Assembly: GCA_016713225.1 (NCBI GenBank)
Contig: JADJPO010000008.1
Span: 1-43,409 of the forward strand
Length of the DNA stretch: 43,409 nt
Direction: 5' to 3'
Source: Kineosporiaceae bacterium
Lineage (GTDB): Bacteria > Actinomycetota > Actinomycetes > Actinomycetales > Kineosporiaceae
Position 1 is the first letter of the stretch, and each line of letters begins with the position of its first letter. The position numbers were made by a program, and so were the translations under genes. The notes beneath the pieces are model-generated. The model was not told the DNA's origin. It worked only from the letters and a program-made list of their open reading frames with translations, and ran no database searches. Shown here one piece after another: positions 17,930-26,016 of the stretch.

Positions 17930-18700
17930 ATGACGACACCGCCATCGGCCGCACCACTGCCGCCGTTGCCCACCGACGCCTTCCATCGGGTGCTGTGCGT
18001 CGTCGCCCACCCGGACGACGTCGAGTACGGCACCTCGGCCGCGGTGGCGGTCTGGACGGCGGCCGGCATCGACGTCGCCTACCTGCTGCTCACCCGCGGC
18101 GAGGCCGGGATCGACAGCCTGGATCCGGCGCGCACCGCCGAACTGCGTACCGCAGAACAGATTGCGGCCTCGCACCTGGTCGGAGTGCAGCAGGTCGAGT
18201 TCCTCGAGTACCCGGACGGCATGCTCGAGTACTCCCTCGACCTGCGCCGCGACATCGCGCGAGCCATCCGCCGATACCGGCCGGACGCCGTCCTGCTGGG
18301 CTCGTGGGAGGTCGAGTTCATCGCCGGGCTGAACCAGGCCGATCATCGGGTGGCCGGCCTGGTGGCGCTGGACGCCGTCCGGGATGCCGGCAACCGCTGG
18401 GTGTTCCGCGATCTGCTCGAGCAGGAGGGCCTCGAACCCCACGCACCACGCTGGGTGCTGGTCAGCGGCGACACCCGCCCCACGCACGGCGTGGACGTCA
18501 CCGGGCAACCCCTCGAGCGCGGCATCGCCTCACTCGAGGCCCATGCCGACTACCTCGCCGCCATCCCCGGGCATCCCCCCGCACGCGCCATGCTGACGAT
18601 GATCACCAGCATGCAGGGACGCGCCATGGGCGTGGCGAACGCAGTGCTACTGCGCGCCATCGACCTGCAGGCCCCGCCACCGATCGCTCTCGGCGACTGA
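17930..18700 (+). CDS. PIG-L family deacetylase (LmbE-like)
   Basis: This zinc-dependent N-acetyl-sugar deacetylase family includes MshB and Mca of mycothiol metabolism. The metal motif is CVVAHPDDVEYGTSAA (HPDD plus E), with the third ligand likely in LNQADHRVAG. LLLTRGEAGIDS and VEFLEYPDGMLEYS are conserved family segments. 256 residues, intact, cytoplasmic. The sequence does not by itself decide between MshB, Mca and the many uncharacterised paralogues of actinobacteria. The transcript appears leaderless. A perfect palindrome 15 bases after the stop closes the unit. Confidence 0.88.
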   Translation: MTTPPSAAPLPPLPTDAFHRVLCVVAHPDDVEYGTSAAVAVWTAAGIDVAYLLLTRGEAGIDSLDPARTAELRTAEQIAASHLVGVQQVEFLEYPDGMLEYSLDLRRDIARAIRRYRPDAVLLGSWEVEFIAGLNQADHRVAGLVALDAVRDAGNRWVFRDLLEQEGLEPHAPRWVLVSGDTRPTHGVDVTGQPLERGIASLEAHADYLAAIPGHPPARAMLTMITSMQGRAMGVANAVLLRAIDLQAPPPIALGD

Positions 18701-18714
18701 GCCGCAGGCTTCGT

Positions 18715-18746
18715 CGCGTTGACCACCGATGTCGGTGGTCAACGCG
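18715..18746. terminator. Perfect 32-bp palindromic bidirectional terminator
   Basis: Arms CGCGTTGACCACCGA and TCGGTGGTCAACGCG, 15 bp each with a TG centre, lie exactly between the convergent PIG-L gene and the kinase-aminotransferase gene. No T-run follows, as is common in high-GC actinobacteria. Confidence 0.75.
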
Positions 18747-21140
18747 TCAAAGCCCGGCGCCCAACCCCACGCCCAGGGCCTCGTCGAAGGCCGTCACGAA
18801 CAGCTCGACGTGCTCGTCCTGCCACACCAGGGGCGGGCGGACCTTGAGCGTGGCGCCGGTGCGTCCCGTGGTGCCGACCAGGATGCCCCGGGCTTTCAGC
18901 CCCTCCTTGACCGCCGTCGCGACCGGTTTGGAGGGGAGGTCGATTCCGGCGATCAGCCCGTGGCCGCGCACCGGCTTCGCCTCGTCGGCCTCGCTCGCCC
19001 CGAGGTGCTTCTCGCGCACCGCCGCCGCTCGCTCACGCACCTGCTGCCCCAACCGGACGGCGTGCGCCGGGATCGTGAGCCCGTCGATCACCTGGTCCTC
19101 GAGGATGTCGAGCACCGCCAGGGACGCCGCCGTGCCCACCGGATTGCCCGCGAAGGTCGAGAAGAACTCGTACCGCGAGGCCAGCACGTCGGCGATCTCG
19201 CGCCGGGTGATGGTGGCAGCGATCGGGTAGCCGGCCCCCATCGGCTTGCCCATCGTCACCACGTCGGGCCTGACGCCCAGCTCGGCGAACCACCACAGCT
19301 TGGGTCCGCTGCGCCCGAACCCGATCTGCACCTCGTCGGCGACGTAGAGCGCGCCGGCCGCGTGGGCGCCGTCCACCAGAGCCGCCATGAACTCGGGCGG
19401 CACGGTCCGCACGCCTTCGCTGGTGAACATCGAGTCGGCGATCACCATGGCCGGGTGGCGCCCTGCCGCGCGCAGCTCGGCCGCAGCGGCCTCGATGCGC
19501 GCCAGCCCTTCGGCGCGCGTGAGCAGGGCGTCGTGCTGCACCGGGCCGTCGAAGGTGGCCACGCCCGCAGGCCGATACCCGGCGGGCCACTCCATGGACG
19601 ACAGGTCGGCCAGCCACCGCGAGGACCCGTGATAGGCGTTCGAGCCGATGATCGCCCCGACGTCCCCGGCGGGATACCCGGCAGGACGGCCCGCGACCGC
19701 GCTGGTGTACTCGACGCTCAGTCGCCAGGCCAGTTCGTTGGCCTCGGTGCCCGAGGCGGTGAACAGGCAGGTGTCCAGCCCCGACCCGGGCGGCATCGAG
19801 GCCACCAACCGCTCGGCCAGCTCGATCACATTGGGGTGCAGGTAGCGGCTGTGGGTGTGCAGCACCGGTGCCTGCCGGGTGATCGCCGAGACCACACTCG
19901 GGTGACTGTGGCCGACCACGGCCACGTTGTTGTAGCCGTCGAGATAGCGCCGACCGTCGCGGGCGGTCAGCCAGACCCCTTCGGCCGCCACGATGTCCAA
20001 CGGTTCGGCGTAGAACAGCGGTGACAGACCCCCGGCCTGGACGGCGCGTCGCCGGGTGAGCAGATCCTGCGAGGACGACGCCGGGGCGCCCGGAAGGCCC
20101 GGCGCCCCCAGCCCGGCCAACCGGCGCAGCCGACCACGCAGCGCACCGGGCGTGATCGCCGTCAACCGGTCGAGCAGAGCCTGCGAATCAGCGTCGTACT
20201 GGGTGATGTAGTCGGTGTTGTCGAGATGCTGCGGCGCCCGGTGGGCCGAGACCGCGAGCGTGATCAGCAACCGGGCGATCACCAGCTCCCCCAGCACGTC
20301 CACCTCGGCGGGTTGCAGCGGGCGGTGACGCTGATAGCCGCGCAACACCGCGGCGGTGAGCGACCAGAGCGTCTCGCCCTCGACCCCACGCAGCACCGAG
20401 GTGAGCGTGGCGGCCAGGTCGCACACCGCGGCGGTGTGGTGCATGTCGCCGAGGTCGACGATGCCGGTCAGGACACCATCGGTGTCGGTGAGCACGTTCG
20501 TCAGCGTGACGTCGCCGTGCTGCACGCCCGCCGGCAGCGCCGTGAGCCGCGCCAGGGCATGAGCCGTTCGAGACGGGATCCGCGGCGCGCCACGACGGGC
20601 GGACAGCTCCCCGAGCCGTCGCACGTCCCAGTCGAGCTCGCGGCCGGCCGCGGGATGGAAGAACCCTTGCAACGCCACCGAGAGTCGGGCACATCCGGCA
20701 CCCACCGCCTCGGCGGTGATCTGGCTGACGGGCTGCCCCTCGTGGACCCGGCTCTGCAACGCCCGGCCGGGCAGCGCGGTGATCACCCGGACCAGGTGAG
20801 TGCCCGCCGGTCCGTCGATCGTGGTGGTCGGCTCGCCGGCGAGGGTGCGGACCAGCCGCGGAAGCGGCAGGTCGGAGGCGACCGCGGCCAGGTGCTGCAG
20901 CGCAGCGTTCTCCATGTCGATCACGGCGGGATCCTCGGCCGCGTGGGCGATCTTCAGCACGAACCGACGCACGATGCGGTGGGGGTTCGCGACCACGGCC
21001 TCCACCAGGAAGTTCTGGTCGCGCTCGCTCGGGAGCGGGCTCGCCTGGAGGGCGTCCGAACCGTAGAGGTTGCGGACCAACGCGAGGACCTCGGCCACCC
21101 CGACGGCAGGAGCGGGCAGGTCGAAGACGGCGCGACTCAC
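18747..21140 (-). CDS. Fused APH-fold kinase and class III PLP aminotransferase / phospho-lyase
   Basis: About 797 residues from GTG 21140; an upstream ATG at 21170 is an alternative start. Residues 1-350 are an aminoglycoside-phosphotransferase-fold kinase: catalytic VQHGDVTLTNVL (HGDxxxxN) and the metal-binding GIVDLGDM. Residues 370-797 are a fold-type I aminotransferase: LDGYNNVAVVGHSHPSVV, FTASGTEANELAWRLS, ADEVQIGFGRSG, and the PLP lysine in VTMGKPMGAGYPIAA. TMGKPMG-G is the form seen in ethanolamine-phosphate and 5-phosphohydroxylysine phospho-lyases (AGXT2L1/PHYKPL), whose partner kinase HYKK also has the APH fold. I infer a kinase that phosphorylates an amino alcohol and a lyase that removes phosphate and ammonia. 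A separate kinase and M23 protein lie upstream beyond an IS element. Confidence 0.88.
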   Translation of the reverse strand: MSRAVFDLPAPAVGVAEVLALVRNLYGSDALQASPLPSERDQNFLVEAVVANPHRIVRRFVLKIAHAAEDPAVIDMENAALQHLAAVASDLPLPRLVRTLAGEPTTTIDGPAGTHLVRVITALPGRALQSRVHEGQPVSQITAEAVGAGCARLSVALQGFFHPAAGRELDWDVRRLGELSARRGAPRIPSRTAHALARLTALPAGVQHGDVTLTNVLTDTDGVLTGIVDLGDMHHTAAVCDLAATLTSVLRGVEGETLWSLTAAVLRGYQRHRPLQPAEVDVLGELVIARLLITLAVSAHRAPQHLDNTDYITQYDADSQALLDRLTAITPGALRGRLRRLAGLGAPGLPGAPASSSQDLLTRRRAVQAGGLSPLFYAEPLDIVAAEGVWLTARDGRRYLDGYNNVAVVGHSHPSVVSAITRQAPVLHTHSRYLHPNVIELAERLVASMPPGSGLDTCLFTASGTEANELAWRLSVEYTSAVAGRPAGYPAGDVGAIIGSNAYHGSSRWLADLSSMEWPAGYRPAGVATFDGPVQHDALLTRAEGLARIEAAAAELRAAGRHPAMVIADSMFTSEGVRTVPPEFMAALVDGAHAAGALYVADEVQIGFGRSGPKLWWFAELGVRPDVVTMGKPMGAGYPIAATITRREIADVLASRYEFFSTFAGNPVGTAASLAVLDILEDQVIDGLTIPAHAVRLGQQVRERAAAVREKHLGASEADEAKPVRGHGLIAGIDLPSKPVATAVKEGLKARGILVGTTGRTGATLKVRPPLVWQDEHVELFVTAFDEALGVGLGAGL

Positions 21141-21206
21141 CCGCCCATCCTCACATCTCCCCGACACCATCCCCCACGCACACCCCACGCACACCCGACC
21201 CACCCG

Positions 21207-21281
21207 CCGTGATCATGCAATCCGTGCACGTTTCGTGCACGGATTGCATGATCACGGGCAAAACGTGCACGGATTGCATGA
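21207..21281. repeat. Perfect 24-bp-arm palindrome plus truncated third copy
   Basis: Arms 21207-21230 and 21234-21257 are perfect reverse complements (24 bp) around a TTT loop; the left arm contains GATCATGCAATCCGTGCACG. A third, direct copy of the right-arm core (CGTGCACGGATTGCATGA) occupies 21264-21281 and then breaks off where IS-like sequence begins. It lies 67 bases upstream of the kinase-aminotransferase start. It could be a terminator, an operator or a REP-type element used as a target by the IS. Confidence 0.8.
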
Positions 21282-21282
21282 A

Positions 21283-22525
21283 GCTCTCTTGTCAAGCGGC
21301 GGTGGCGGTTTGGGGTGTTTGGGTGGTTGGGGTGGGTTGGGTGGTGGTGCGGGCGTCGCGCCACATGCGCCTGATGATCACGTTGGCGAGGAGGCGTTTG
21401 TGGGCGCGGCGGGCCATTCTGGGGTCTGGCCGGGTCTGGTGTCCAGGCGGTGGGTGAGGTAGTCCCGGGCGGCGCCCTGGGTGCGGGCCTGGGTGACGTG
21501 CATGATGTGCAGGACGCTGTTGACGGCGCGGTTGCCGCCCAGGTCCAGGCGGTGACGTAGGGGCCGGGTGTCGCCTTCGCCGGAGGAGATCTCCAGTGGG
21601 GCGATGCCGCACCAGCGGGCGAAGGCGCCCTCGGTGGCGAACCGGGTCGGGTCGCCGATCTCGGCCAGCAGGGTCATCGCCGCGACCACCCCCACGCCCG
21701 GCAGGCTGGTCAGGGTGCAGCCCAGGGCCGCCAGCAGTGGCTTGGCCTGACGTTGCAGGTCTTTCAGGACCGCATCGGCGGCCGCGACCCGGGCGGCGAT
21801 GGCCAGGGCCCGCCGGACCCGGACGACATCGCCGCCGGACAGCCGCTGCTGGTGCTGTGGGAGGTGGGTCAGGGCACCCAGGCGACGGGCGACGCTGCGG
21901 GTGTCGGGTAGCAGGTCCCGGACCGGGGCCGACAGGCCGGTCAGGACCGCTTCGGCCTCGTTCAGCAACCGGCGGCGGGCCTTGACCTCACTGGCCCGCC
22001 ACGCGTGCAGGGCGGACAGCTCCTGCCAGGCGCCGGGCATCTGGGCGTGCTTACCCGCCGGCGGCAGGTCGGCATCGGCCAGCACCTCCCGGGCGATCGC
22101 GATCGCGTCGTGGGTATCGCTCTTGGCCCGGGTGCGACGCCGGCGCCTGAGCGCGGTCCGGTTCGCCGGGACCTCCCGCACGTCATACCCCAACGCCCCC
22201 AGAGCCGTGGCGACCTGCATCCCCAACCCTGCCGAGCCCTCCACCCCGATCCGGGACAACGGCACCCCCACCTCGACCAGCCACCCCGCCAACGCCGCGA
22301 TCCCGGCCGCGGTCATCGCGAACGAGGCCGACGCGACCAGCCCACCGACCCCGCTCAGCACCGCCACCGTCGCCGACCGCTTGTGCGGATCGATCCCCGC
22401 CACCGCGCCACCGACCTGATCACCGATCTGCACGAACTTCTCCTCACCCGATCCGAGCCCTACCGTGGAGGACGCGGACCGGCCGAGCCGGCAGATCTAG
22501 GTCGAGAATGCTTCCAGGCTCTCTT
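21283..22525 (-). mobile_element. IS110-family insertion sequence, approximate bounds
   Basis: The element carries one DEDD transposase gene and no terminal inverted repeats, as expected for IS110. I set the limits at a shared 8-mer GCTCTCTT found at 21283-21290 and 22518-22525, each followed closely by CAAGC; both limits are tentative and the right one could lie up to 22700. About 1.24 kb fits the family. It separates the M23 gene from the kinase-aminotransferase gene and abuts the palindromic repeat at 21207-21281. Confidence 0.6.
21292..22433 (-). CDS. IS110-family transposase, C-terminal frameshift
   Basis: The N-terminal DEDD RuvC-like domain begins VAGIDPHKRSATVAVL and contains IGVEGSAGLGMQVATAL, EVPANRTALRRRRRTRAKSD and THDAIAIAREVL with its acidic residues. 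The C-terminal transposase_20 domain has LGCTLTSLPGVGVVAAMTLL, DPTRFATEGAFARWCGIAPL and the serine-containing HRLDLGGNRAVNSVLHIM. The first frame ends at 21378 in a spurious tail; one indel near 21430 restores MARRAHKRLLANVIIRRMWR and a stop at 21292, the expected C-terminus. This is the only frameshift in the clean middle part of the window, so it may be a genuine inactivating mutation. Confidence 0.92.
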
Positions 22526-22552
22526 CAAGCCAATGCCCGGCCGGTCCGCGTC
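22471..22552 (-). ncRNA. Candidate structured RNA (possible IS110 bridge RNA region)
   Basis: In the 279-base gap upstream of the transposase, GACGCGGACCGGCCG (22471-22485) and its exact reverse complement (22538-22552) form a 15-bp stem with a 52-base interior. IS110-group elements are known to encode a guide (bridge/seek) RNA in the non-coding end next to the transposase start. I see the stem; that it belongs to such an RNA is inference. The right arm falls outside the tentative element border, so either the border or this reading is wrong. Nothing else is evident in 22553-22712. Confidence 0.3.
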
Positions 22553-22712
22553 ACGATCGAGCAGCAGGCCCCAGCACTTCATGCACCAGACAACCCGTCA
22601 CCGGGCGTCAATCACCAGCAGAGCCAGACCTGCCACCCCAACACCGAGCCAGGCAGCCAACCCAGCCCCGCAGCCACCATCCCAACACCTAGATCACCGC
22701 GGAGGGGTGGGG

Positions 22713-23372
22713 TCAGGGACGGGCGTCCAGGGTCTCGGGGACGCGGAGCAGTAGGTTCGGGTCAGGGCACCGGCTCGCCCACTCGGCCAGGTCCGAGCGG
22801 GTGCCGACGCCGGGCACGTCCAGGCCCATGCCGAGCAGGTCGGTGAGGATCTGCAGGTGCACGTGGGGCGCCCAGCCGCCGTTCTCGGCCTCGGTACCCA
22901 CCGTGGCGAACTGCTGCCCGGCGGCGACCGACTGCCCCACCGACAGCCCGGGCAGGCTGGTGCGCGCCAGGTGCCCGTACAGCGTGAAGAAGTCCACGCC
23001 GTCCGAGGTGGTGTGCCGCAGGATGATCACCGGGCCGTAGTCGAGCGGGGCGGTGTTGTCGCCGAGTGCCTCGACCACGGCGTCCAGCGGGGCGAACAGC
23101 GGGTGCCCGGCCGGCACGAAGAGGTCGACACCCAGATGGATGGTGCGCCGCTCACCCGAGGGCGTCTCGTAGGCGGCGGTGTGGTAGACGCTGCGCTCCT
23201 CGAGATAGCGGCCGATGAAGACCATGCCGTCGCGCACCTGTACCGGAGGCGGGTCGGGCATCGACCAGTCCATGACCTGCCGGTCGAGCTCGGCCAGGGG
23301 GCGTCCCAGCACCGGCGACGGGGTCGAGGCGGCCAGGTGCTGTCGCACCGCCGTGGCGGCGTCCTCACCCAT
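22713..23372 (-). CDS. M23/LytM-type peptidase domain protein
   Basis: 219 residues. The zinc-site motifs of M23 peptidases are present: HLGVDLFVPAGHPLFAP (HxxxD) and APHVHLQI (HxH). FFTLYGHLARTSLPGLSVGQ and VAAGQQFATVGTEAENGG are the usual beta-strand segments between them. There is no signal peptide or membrane segment, which is unusual for a wall peptidase and suggests a cytoplasmic role. The gene starts three bases after the APH-kinase stop, so both belong to one operon. In other bacteria an M23 domain is fused between an APH kinase and an aminotransferase; a substrate-binding or hydrolytic role on a small molecule is possible. Confidence 0.87.
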   Translation of the reverse strand: MGEDAATAVRQHLAASTPSPVLGRPLAELDRQVMDWSMPDPPPVQVRDGMVFIGRYLEERSVYHTAAYETPSGERRTIHLGVDLFVPAGHPLFAPLDAVVEALGDNTAPLDYGPVIILRHTTSDGVDFFTLYGHLARTSLPGLSVGQSVAAGQQFATVGTEAENGGWAPHVHLQILTDLLGMGLDVPGVGTRSDLAEWASRCPDPNLLLRVPETLDARP

Positions 23373-23375
23373 GGG

Positions 23376-24332
23376 TCACCTCGAGGATTGCGTGGTCGAG
23401 AGTCGTTGCAGCGCAGGGGCCACCGCGTCCTGACTCGCCAGAAGATAGTCGTTGCCGGGGTCGCGGGAGTGCTGCCAGCCCGCCATCACCACACTCAGCG
23501 CGAGCCGGGTACGGACCAGCGCGGGCAGCAGCTCGAGCTCCACCGAGTCCAACGGCGCGACCGCCTGGTAGCCCTGGATCAGCGGGGCCGCCGGCGCCCA
23601 CGGATTCACCCCTTCGGCGCTCCGGCCGGCGATCGCGTAGGCGCATGCCACCGCGAGCCCGCAGACCCGTGGCGCCCGGCACAGGTCCCCGAAGTCGATC
23701 AGGCCCGGGCGCGCGGTGTCGTCCAGCACGATGTTGGCGTCGTTGGCGTCGTTGTGGATCACCTGCCAGGGCAGCCTCGCCAATCGTGGCGCCACCTGAT
23801 CGACGAACTCCTGCAGGACGGCGCGCGCCACCTCGCGGCGGTCGGCGTCCGGCACATACCCGATCAGGTCGAGGGCGCGTCCGGCCTCGACCAGGTTCCA
23901 GCGCAGCAGGCGCCCGGCGTGCGGATGCTCGAACGCAGCCAGCGCGGTGTCCACCTCGGCCACGGTGGTGCCCAGCGCCCGCAGCGCCTCCGCGGTGGCG
24001 TCGGACGGCGTCCAGGTGCGCCCGGGCAGCCAGGTGAGCGCGCGCGCCAGCCGGACGCCGTCCGGCGTGACCTGCTCGATCACCGCCTCGCCGGCCGGAG
24101 TGCGCAGCACGCGGGGCACCCGGCCCGACAGCGCCGGGTGGGCTGCCAGGTGTTCGAGCGCCGCCGACTCGAACCCGATGTCGTCGGCCTCGCTCGTCGG
24201 GTGCAGTTTGAGCACCGCCACCGCCTGCCCGGAGGCGTCGATCAGTGCCGCATTCGCGGTGCGCTCCCCCACCAGCTCACGGACGTCGCCGGACAGCGCG
24301 AACCGGGCGATGACCTCGGCCCAGGGCCACAT
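23376..24332 (-). CDS. APH-fold phosphotransferase (kinase)
   Basis: 318 residues from ATG 24332, ten bases after the malic enzyme stop. Brenner-type motif WQVIHNDANDANIVL (HxDxxxxN) and the metal-binding GLIDFGDLCRAPRVC identify a kinase of the aminoglycoside/choline/hydroxylysine kinase group. It is distinct from the kinase half of the fusion gene 2 kb downstream, so the locus has two such kinases. Downstream, the M23 gene is three bases away. Substrate unknown; amino alcohols are likely from the neighbourhood, antibiotics less so. Confidence 0.87.
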   Translation of the reverse strand: MWPWAEVIARFALSGDVRELVGERTANAALIDASGQAVAVLKLHPTSEADDIGFESAALEHLAAHPALSGRVPRVLRTPAGEAVIEQVTPDGVRLARALTWLPGRTWTPSDATAEALRALGTTVAEVDTALAAFEHPHAGRLLRWNLVEAGRALDLIGYVPDADRREVARAVLQEFVDQVAPRLARLPWQVIHNDANDANIVLDDTARPGLIDFGDLCRAPRVCGLAVACAYAIAGRSAEGVNPWAPAAPLIQGYQAVAPLDSVELELLPALVRTRLALSVVMAGWQHSRDPGNDYLLASQDAVAPALQRLSTTQSSR

Positions 24333-24342
24333 CGATGCCTGG

Positions 24343-25728
24343 TCAGTCCTGACGGGCCACGGCGCGCACGGCTGCCGCGACGGCCGGGGCCACCGCGGGG
24401 TCGAACACGCTCGGCACGATGAAGCTCGGGTTGCGCTGCTCGGGCGGCACCACGTCGGCGATCGCCTGGGCTGCGGCGACCAACATCGCGTCGCTGATGT
24501 GGTGCGCACCGGCGTCCAGCAGCCCCCGGAAGAAGCCGGGGAAGGCCAGCACGTTGTTGATCTGGTTCGGGAAGTCGCTGCGGCCCGTGCCCACCACGGT
24601 GGCGTGCTCGATCGCCGCCATCGGGTCGACCTCGGGGTCGGGATTGGCCAGCGCCAGCACGATCGCGCGGTCGGCCATGGTGGCGATGTCGTTGCCGTTC
24701 AACAGGTTCGGAGCCGAGACCCCGATGAACACGTCGGCCCCGGCCAGACCCTCGGGCAACTGGCCGTCGAACGCGGCCGGGTTGGTGTTCTCGGCGATCC
24801 AGGTCTTGAAGCTGTCGAGGTCGGTGCGGCCGGTGTGCACCGCACCCTGGGTGTCGAAGGCCACCACGTGGCTCGCGCCCTGCGAGAGCAACAGCCGGAT
24901 GATGGCCTGCCCGGCCGCACCGGCGCCGCTGACCACGATGCGGACGTCGTCCAGCGCCTTGTCGACCACCCGCAGGGCGTTGATCAGCCCGGCCAGCACG
25001 ACGATCGCCGTGCCGTGCTGGTCGTCGTGGAAGACCGGGATGTCGAGCATCTCGCGCAGCCGGGCCTCGATCTCGAAGCAGCGGGGCGCCGCGATGTCCT
25101 CGAGATTGATGCCGCCGTAGACCGGGGCGATCGCCTTGACGATGGAGATGATCTCGTCGGTGTCCTGGGTGTCCAGGCAGACCGGCCAGGCGTCGACGCC
25201 GGCGAAGCGCTTGAACAGGGCAGCCTTGCCCTCCATCACCGGCAGCGCCGCCGCCGGACCGAGGTTGCCCAGGCCGAGCACGGCCGAGCCGTCGCTGACC
25301 ACGGCGACGGTGTTGCGCTTGATCGTGAGCCGGCGGGCGTCGTCCGGATTGGCGGCGATCGCCTGGCAGATGCGGGCGACGCCGGGGGTGTAGGCGCGCG
25401 AGAGGTCGTCGCGGTGGCGCAACTCGACCGTGGGCACCACCTCGAGCTTGCCGCCGATGTGCATCAGGAAGGTGCGGTCCGAGACCTTGCGCACCTCGAA
25501 GCCGTCGAGGTCGCGCACGGCGTCGGTGATCTCGTCGGCATGCTCGGCATCCGAGGTGTTCACCGAGACGTCGAGCACGATCCAGTCGTAACTGGACTCG
25601 ACGACGTCGAGCGCGGTCACCACGCCGGCGGCCTTGCCGATGGCCGTGGTGAGATCACCCGTGGCATGCGGGTGGATGGGGGCCTGAACGCGCAGGGTGA
25701 TCGTGTAACCGGGGCTCGGGGACGCCAT
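24343..25728 (-). CDS. NAD(P)-dependent malic enzyme with N-terminal ACT domain
   Basis: Oxidative decarboxylation of malate to pyruvate. Residues 1-80 form an ACT-like regulatory domain (YTITLRVQAPIHPHATGDL). The catalytic part has LSRAYTPGVARICQAI with the active Tyr, NTVAVVSDGSAVLGLGNLGP, the metal-site GINLEDIAAPRCFEIE and PVFHDDQHGTAIVVLAGL, and the nucleotide motif IVVSGAGAAGQAIIRLLL. 461 residues, intact. An ACT domain suggests allosteric control by a small molecule such as an amino acid. The kinase gene follows after ten bases on the same strand, so the enzyme heads an operon with the kinase and M23 genes. Confidence 0.93.
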   Translation of the reverse strand: MASPSPGYTITLRVQAPIHPHATGDLTTAIGKAAGVVTALDVVESSYDWIVLDVSVNTSDAEHADEITDAVRDLDGFEVRKVSDRTFLMHIGGKLEVVPTVELRHRDDLSRAYTPGVARICQAIAANPDDARRLTIKRNTVAVVSDGSAVLGLGNLGPAAALPVMEGKAALFKRFAGVDAWPVCLDTQDTDEIISIVKAIAPVYGGINLEDIAAPRCFEIEARLREMLDIPVFHDDQHGTAIVVLAGLINALRVVDKALDDVRIVVSGAGAAGQAIIRLLLSQGASHVVAFDTQGAVHTGRTDLDSFKTWIAENTNPAAFDGQLPEGLAGADVFIGVSAPNLLNGNDIATMADRAIVLALANPDPEVDPMAAIEHATVVGTGRSDFPNQINNVLAFPGFFRGLLDAGAHHISDAMLVAAAQAIADVVPPEQRNPSFIVPSVFDPAVAPAVAAAVRAVARQD

Positions 25729-25823
25729 TCGCCTACTCCGTGAGGTGGACTCGGAAGGCAGTCACGATACGCCCGAACAGGGTGGTTGCCGTGCACAAAC
25801 GCTCGAGGGCGACGATTGAAGGG

Positions 25824-25896
25824 CTCCCGCACTTGGACTCGAACCAAGAACCTGCCGGTTAACAGCCGGCTGCTCTGCCAATTGAGCTATGCGGGA
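25824..25896 (-). tRNA. tRNA-Asn (GTT)
   Basis: A complete 73-nt cloverleaf on the minus strand: acceptor TCCCGCA/TGCGGGA, D-arm GCTCAATTGGCAGAGC, anticodon stem GCCGG/CCGGC around CTGTTAA (anticodon GTT), T-arm CTTGGTTCGAGTCCAAG. CCA is not encoded. Confidence 0.96.
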
Positions 25897-26016
25897 TTGG
25901 CGCGGGCAGAACTCTACCAAGTCTGAGGAGTGGTTCCTGCACGCATATCGCGCCTGCACCTGCTGGTCGACCCGACGGCCGTCGCGACGGCTCTCGAACG
26001 CCTCCACCGAGGGTGA

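Noticed and set aside
18729..20024. 431-residue plus-strand frame
   Set aside because: Antisense to the aminotransferase domain, which has all PLP motifs in the minus frame.
23376..24332. Aminoglycoside resistance gene
   Set aside because: The APH fold is shared by many metabolic kinases, and the operon with malic enzyme and M23 genes fits metabolism better than resistance.
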